Positions 60,869 through 64,000 of a stretch of DNA of 64,000 nt are shown piece by piece. Both the position numbers and the translations under genes were made by a program. This DNA is from Rotaria sp. Silwood1 (Eukaryota > Rotifera > Eurotatoria > Philodinida > Philodinidae), in the NCBI GenBank assembly GCA_905250075.1, contig CAJNOP010000316.1:124001-188000 (forward strand), written 5' to 3'. Positions within the stretch are counted from its first letter, which is position 1. The number at the start of each line of letters is the position of its first letter. Under the pieces are notes generated by a model. That model saw nothing but the letters and a program-made list of their open reading frames with translations, had not been told where the DNA came from and did not search any database.

Positions 60869-62162
60869 ATGTCGACTGCTCTAAAACGTCGTGCTAACCG
60901 TCTCGCTTTACTTCTTAATGATCCACATCGGAAACTAGAAATCGATGAAATTTCTCGTATACATTTCACACAAACACACATACATTCACGTTTCTCAAAC
61001 AATAGTCAAAATATGGATGTTTTCGACAATTAATTTGCCCTCAAGTTTGGTTTGATGCCTATCGAAGAACTGCCACCAATTCGGCACTGAATGACGTAAA
61101 TGAATTACAAAATAATTCAAAAACACTGAATTACAAAATAATTCACTTTCTATTAGTTTCTACCAGGGTCTACTAGGGTCTACCAGGATCTACCAGGGTC
61201 TAGGGTCTACCAGGGTCTAGGGTCTACCAGGGTCTACCAGGGTCTACTAGAGTCTCGATGTGGGTGCTGCGAAACAACATACATCACATCTCTCTCGTTG
61301 TGGGTGCCGCGAAACGACTTACATCACGTCTCTCTCGATGTGGGTGCCGCGAAACTCTGATAGACTCTAGTAGACCCTGGTAGACCCTAGACCCTGGTAG
61401 ACCCTGGTAGACCCTAGACCCTAGACCCTGGTAGACCCTGGTAGACCCTAGACCCTGGTAGACCCTAGACCCTGGTAGACCCTAGACCCTGGTAGACCCT
61501 AGACCCTGGTAGACCCTGGTAGACCCTAGACCCTGGTAGAAACTAATAGAAAGTGAATTATTTTGTAACTCAGTGTTTTTGAATTATTTTGTAATTCATT
61601 TACGTCATGGTCTCCAATTCGGGTGTATGAACATTATAATAAGTTGTGGTCAATAGATAATCGTCGTCTATGGATTATGCGCGAAGCGGGAAAATTTTAT
61701 TATGAAGGACCATATACACAGAGGCATAGTACGAGTCGATTCATGGAATTTGCCGACAAGTACAAGAGTTTGCATGGAACTTCTGGTGAACAGGTAGAAT
61801 TCCATTCAGGTGATTCGTCTGCATGTTGCATCGAAGCCTGGAATTCAGGCATACTCGATGAGCACGAATTCAACTATCACTTGGGATTAACACACGATGA
61901 AATGAAATTTTTTATTCAATGTTCAGTTCATCACCATGTCTCGTGCGAGTGCCTCGATATAATGCCTGATGGCACTCGTACAATCTCTCTTCAAAAAGCA
62001 TTCGACAAGCGATGCCGACTTATTCGACAATTGGCTAAGAAAAACGGTTTGGAACTGAGCACACGTAAAAAGCAATTACTTAATCGATTTGATGCGGAGA
62101 CAGAAGAAGAAGACTCATTAGATGAACTTATAGCACGATTGCTTCTATATTCACCAAATTAA
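60869..62162 (+). pseudogene. Unknown bdelloid-type gene (DNRRLW family) split by a transposon
   Basis: ATG 60869 opens MSTALKRRANRLALLLNDPH, with IHFTQTHIHSRFS further on, up to CGG at 61082-61084. A 529-bp Mutator-like element follows. Coding resumes at GTG 61623 in the same frame, so PPIR joins VYEHYNKLWSIDNRRLWIMR across the insertion; it ends with TAA at 62160-62162 (AATAAA at 62213). PPIR plus an x-LWxxDNRRLW phrase, preceded by an FTQ...FS motif, occurs in a protein family I recall from bdelloids and protists but whose function I do not know. Inside the first part, TAA at 61031-61033 is in frame with no visible intron to remove it. Two lesions, with otherwise clean sequence, suggest recent inactivation. 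The 180-codon 3' part has no defect. Confidence 0.6.
61085..61613. mobile_element. Mutator-like miniature element with inner GGTCTACCA array
   Basis: Perfect 9-bp duplications CCAATTCGG flank it (61076-61084 and 61614-61622), the hallmark length of Mutator-like elements. The inverted ends share ATGACGTAAATGAATTACAA and continue about 70 bp. The centre holds arrays of GGGTCTACCAG on the left and the complement CTGGTAGACCCTAGACC on the right, around TGGGTGCYGCGAAAC repeats. The arrays are inverted copies, so the whole element is a foldback. No coding. Confidence 0.88.
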
Positions 62163-63504
62163 AAACGTTGCTTTCACTATTGTACAAATGTCAGAAATGT
62201 TCATATACCTGTAATAAAAGTGAACCTACTCTGTACTCGAAGATTGTTCTTCATTCAAGCAGACAATATGTTTTTATTGTTAATAGTACATAGTAGACTG
62301 AACAAAAACTTTCCAATACAGGCAGATCATAATTTTGATTGCCTACGAACCACTAAAAGACCAATAGTTTCATATTCAATAAAAGCAAAATATTCCCTCT
62401 CCTTCAAAAAGTCATTTGAAGTATTAAAAAAGTGTTATCTATTTAACATATTATGCCAAAAATAGTATTTCTTTTTACTGAAATTATATCTATTGAATTG
62501 CAACGAGTTAAGAAGAGCGGTTCTGTGTGATATTCTGTTAAACAAATGTCTGAGGAATCCGTCGTACGAAAAATCATGAACAACTGTTGAAGAATTTAAA
62601 CGATTTGTCTAAAGCTTTTGTCATTTCACTCGAAGAATCTTAGTTTTATTTCAAATAAGTTTATCTGCAATCATTTTTCAAATAATCATCTTGAATTAAA
62701 ATAACTAACTTGATTGTTTTCAAAATATTTTAAAACTCTAATTACATTGAGTTTCTTTAGAAACTATTTCATTTTTTCTTGCTGATTCTTGATTTTCAAC
62801 TCGACCACATGTTTTAAAATCAGATATGTATGTGATTGTGGATCAACTATAGCCTCATACAATACGCTAACATAGCACACTCATACCGAAAACCACATCT
62901 ACTCAGCTATATCCACACCCTCATTTAACAGCAAGAGAAGCAAATCTATGTGAAACATTTTTACGTAGAAGATTGAGAAAGTATTTTTGGTTTTACATAG
63001 AAATTAGTAAATCATCATTAACTTGTTTAATAAAACTTATTGATTGAACAGAGAGATATTTTTAATATTTAACTTGATCATTAACAACTCAATCAAGATT
63101 TTCTTTAACAGTATCACCCATATATGAATTTCATCAGAATTGGTTCAAATTTCTTAATCTGCGAACATTTCATAAATAAAAAGGAACACATTAATAAAAA
63201 TGAATCAACAATTTACCAATATGAAGAATTAGTTAGTAGTTTAGACGCTAAATATTAAAATAAAATTGTTTCTCCCTATAATAACTAGTAAAATCCAAAA
63301 TATAAGATTATTTTCGGTGTAACACAAACTATAACTATAATTTTCTCATAAATAATCATCAGAAATATAATCGAATCAGATGTAACGTTGAAACTCGGAT
63401 CCTGTTGGATAATGGAAAGATCCAATGAAACTTTTTTGATATGAGACTCGCTCATTTTTTTTATTGGCTCTCACTCTCGACTACTATATTTTATCATATT
63501 CTTA
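62163..63504. other. Intergenic
   Basis: 3' UTR of the preceding gene with AATAAA at 62213-62218, then AT-rich DNA with no supported gene. A very diverged telomere-like foldback may lie at 62832-62935. Confidence 0.5.
62832..62935. repeat. Possible telomere-like foldback (very diverged)
   Basis: A short G part (GATTGTGGATC), then C-rich ACACTCATACCGAAAACCAC and ATATCCACACCCTC. Weak on the G side. Confidence 0.3.
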
Positions 63505-63621
63505 GGCCCCGAACAGACTGAACACGATAAAACTGAATTAACCAATACAATTCGCGTTGCTATGCAAAAAGGCCAATCGTGTTTCTTAATTCACTTTGAA
63601 TTAGTCAGTCTGTTCGGGGCC
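63505..63621. mobile_element. PIF/Harbinger-like miniature element (117 bp)
   Basis: The inverted ends GGCCCCGAACAGACTGA match exactly, and TTA flanks both sides (63502-63504 and 63622-63624). A 3-bp TWA duplication with GGCC-type ends fits PIF/Harbinger. Perfect ends over 17 bp suggest recent movement. Confidence 0.85.
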
Positions 63622-63624
63622 TTA

Positions 63625-63843
63625 TCATGTGACCATGTTATTTTGGTAGTGGAGAAAAACATTGATTGCACCATCAACAAGTCCTGCAGAGTAATTTTGT
63701 TTTTGTCGTTCTTTTCTTCTCGAATATTCTATGTTGGTAATTGCTTGTGCAATACCATCGTCAACTATATAAAGTCGTGTTTTGAAGTCCTTTTTCTGCA
63801 TTCCAATTTTAATCATCAACCGCGTGTTGTGCAACAAAAGCAC
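63625..63843 (-). CDS. Hypothetical ORF next to the Harbinger-like element
   Basis: A 72-codon minus-strand frame of balanced composition (YIVDDGIAQAITNIEYSRRK, LVDGAINVFLHYQNN), unlike the AT-noise frames. The nearest in-frame stop upstream is about 20 bp before, so it would need to be an internal or terminal exon or a small protein. No family recognised; may be spurious. 63844-64000 shows nothing else. Confidence 0.2.
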   Translation of the reverse strand: MLLLHNTRLMIKIGMQKKDFKTRLYIVDDGIAQAITNIEYSRRKERQKQNYSAGLVDGAINVFLHYQNNMVT

Positions 63844-64000
63844 ACACCCGGCGGCTTAAAAACCAACTCGATGGTAGATTGGAAACGTGTGCTCTCGCTG
63901 GTGCTCGACTTGCTTATGCAGTAACAATATTCGTACTTCGAATTGACTTGGACTTTTTATGTCTGAGTTAGAAACCCGGCTTCCGGCATGTTTCGATCAT

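Noticed and set aside
1-64000. tRNA, rRNA and CRISPR features
   Set aside because: I looked for tRNA box A/B-like sequence, rRNA and regular direct-repeat spacer arrays and saw none that I could support by eye; a covariance-model scan would be decisive.

Overview
The window looks like nuclear DNA of a bdelloid rotifer, probably a Rotaria- or Adineta-like species. This is inferred from strongly AT-rich DNA, short GT-AG introns (46-75 nt next to kb-scale ones), scattered blocks of the bdelloid telomere-type repeat TGTGGG/CCCACA, and several gene families I associate with bdelloids: an F-box family with the phrase YGLNSRLN, WWE- and TPR-linked ADP-ribosyltransferases, an abundant type II surface protein, and a bacterial-type alpha-2-macroglobulin. 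Two assembly gaps are present (22750-22759 and 44855-44954).

Layout. 1-984: 3' part of a homeobox gene (+). 2390-3868: complete four-exon class A GPCR of GnRH/AKH/corazonin type (-). 9227-11041: F-box family gene (+) with an in-frame stop and a decayed 3' end. 12141-13770: five-exon type II membrane/surface protein (-). 15212-16158: unknown, probably secreted protein (-) interrupted by two small DNA transposons. 18594-21970: weakly supported membrane-protein ORFs. 22761-22960: hAT-type transposase remnant beside a gap. 23850-26385: two fossil ADP-ribosyltransferase-family genes facing each other. 28054-44303: a ten-exon, about 2077-residue bacterial-type alpha-2-macroglobulin (+) with an intact thioester motif, the dominant gene here. 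45000-60800: essentially gene-free, rich in small inverted-repeat transposons and foldbacks, plus a curious array of four 25-nt exon-like blocks. 60869-62162: unknown gene (+) split by a Mutator-like miniature element and also carrying an in-frame stop. 63505-63621: a Harbinger-like miniature element.

The most unusual feature is a dispersed family of telomere-like foldbacks, at least 14 blocks in 64 kb. Each reads G-rich TGTGGG-type sequence first, then a short spacer, then C-rich CCCACA-type sequence. The opposite order was not seen, and the spacers of several short copies resemble each other. They behave like a repeat family rather than ordinary interstitial telomere tracts. A second theme is gene damage by non-autonomous DNA transposons with readable target-site duplications: in two host genes the reading frame joins cleanly across the insertion.

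The genes do not form an operon or obvious pathway. The region mixes animal-type signalling genes (homeobox, GPCR) with candidate foreign or expanded accessory genes, as is known for bdelloid accessory and subtelomeric regions.
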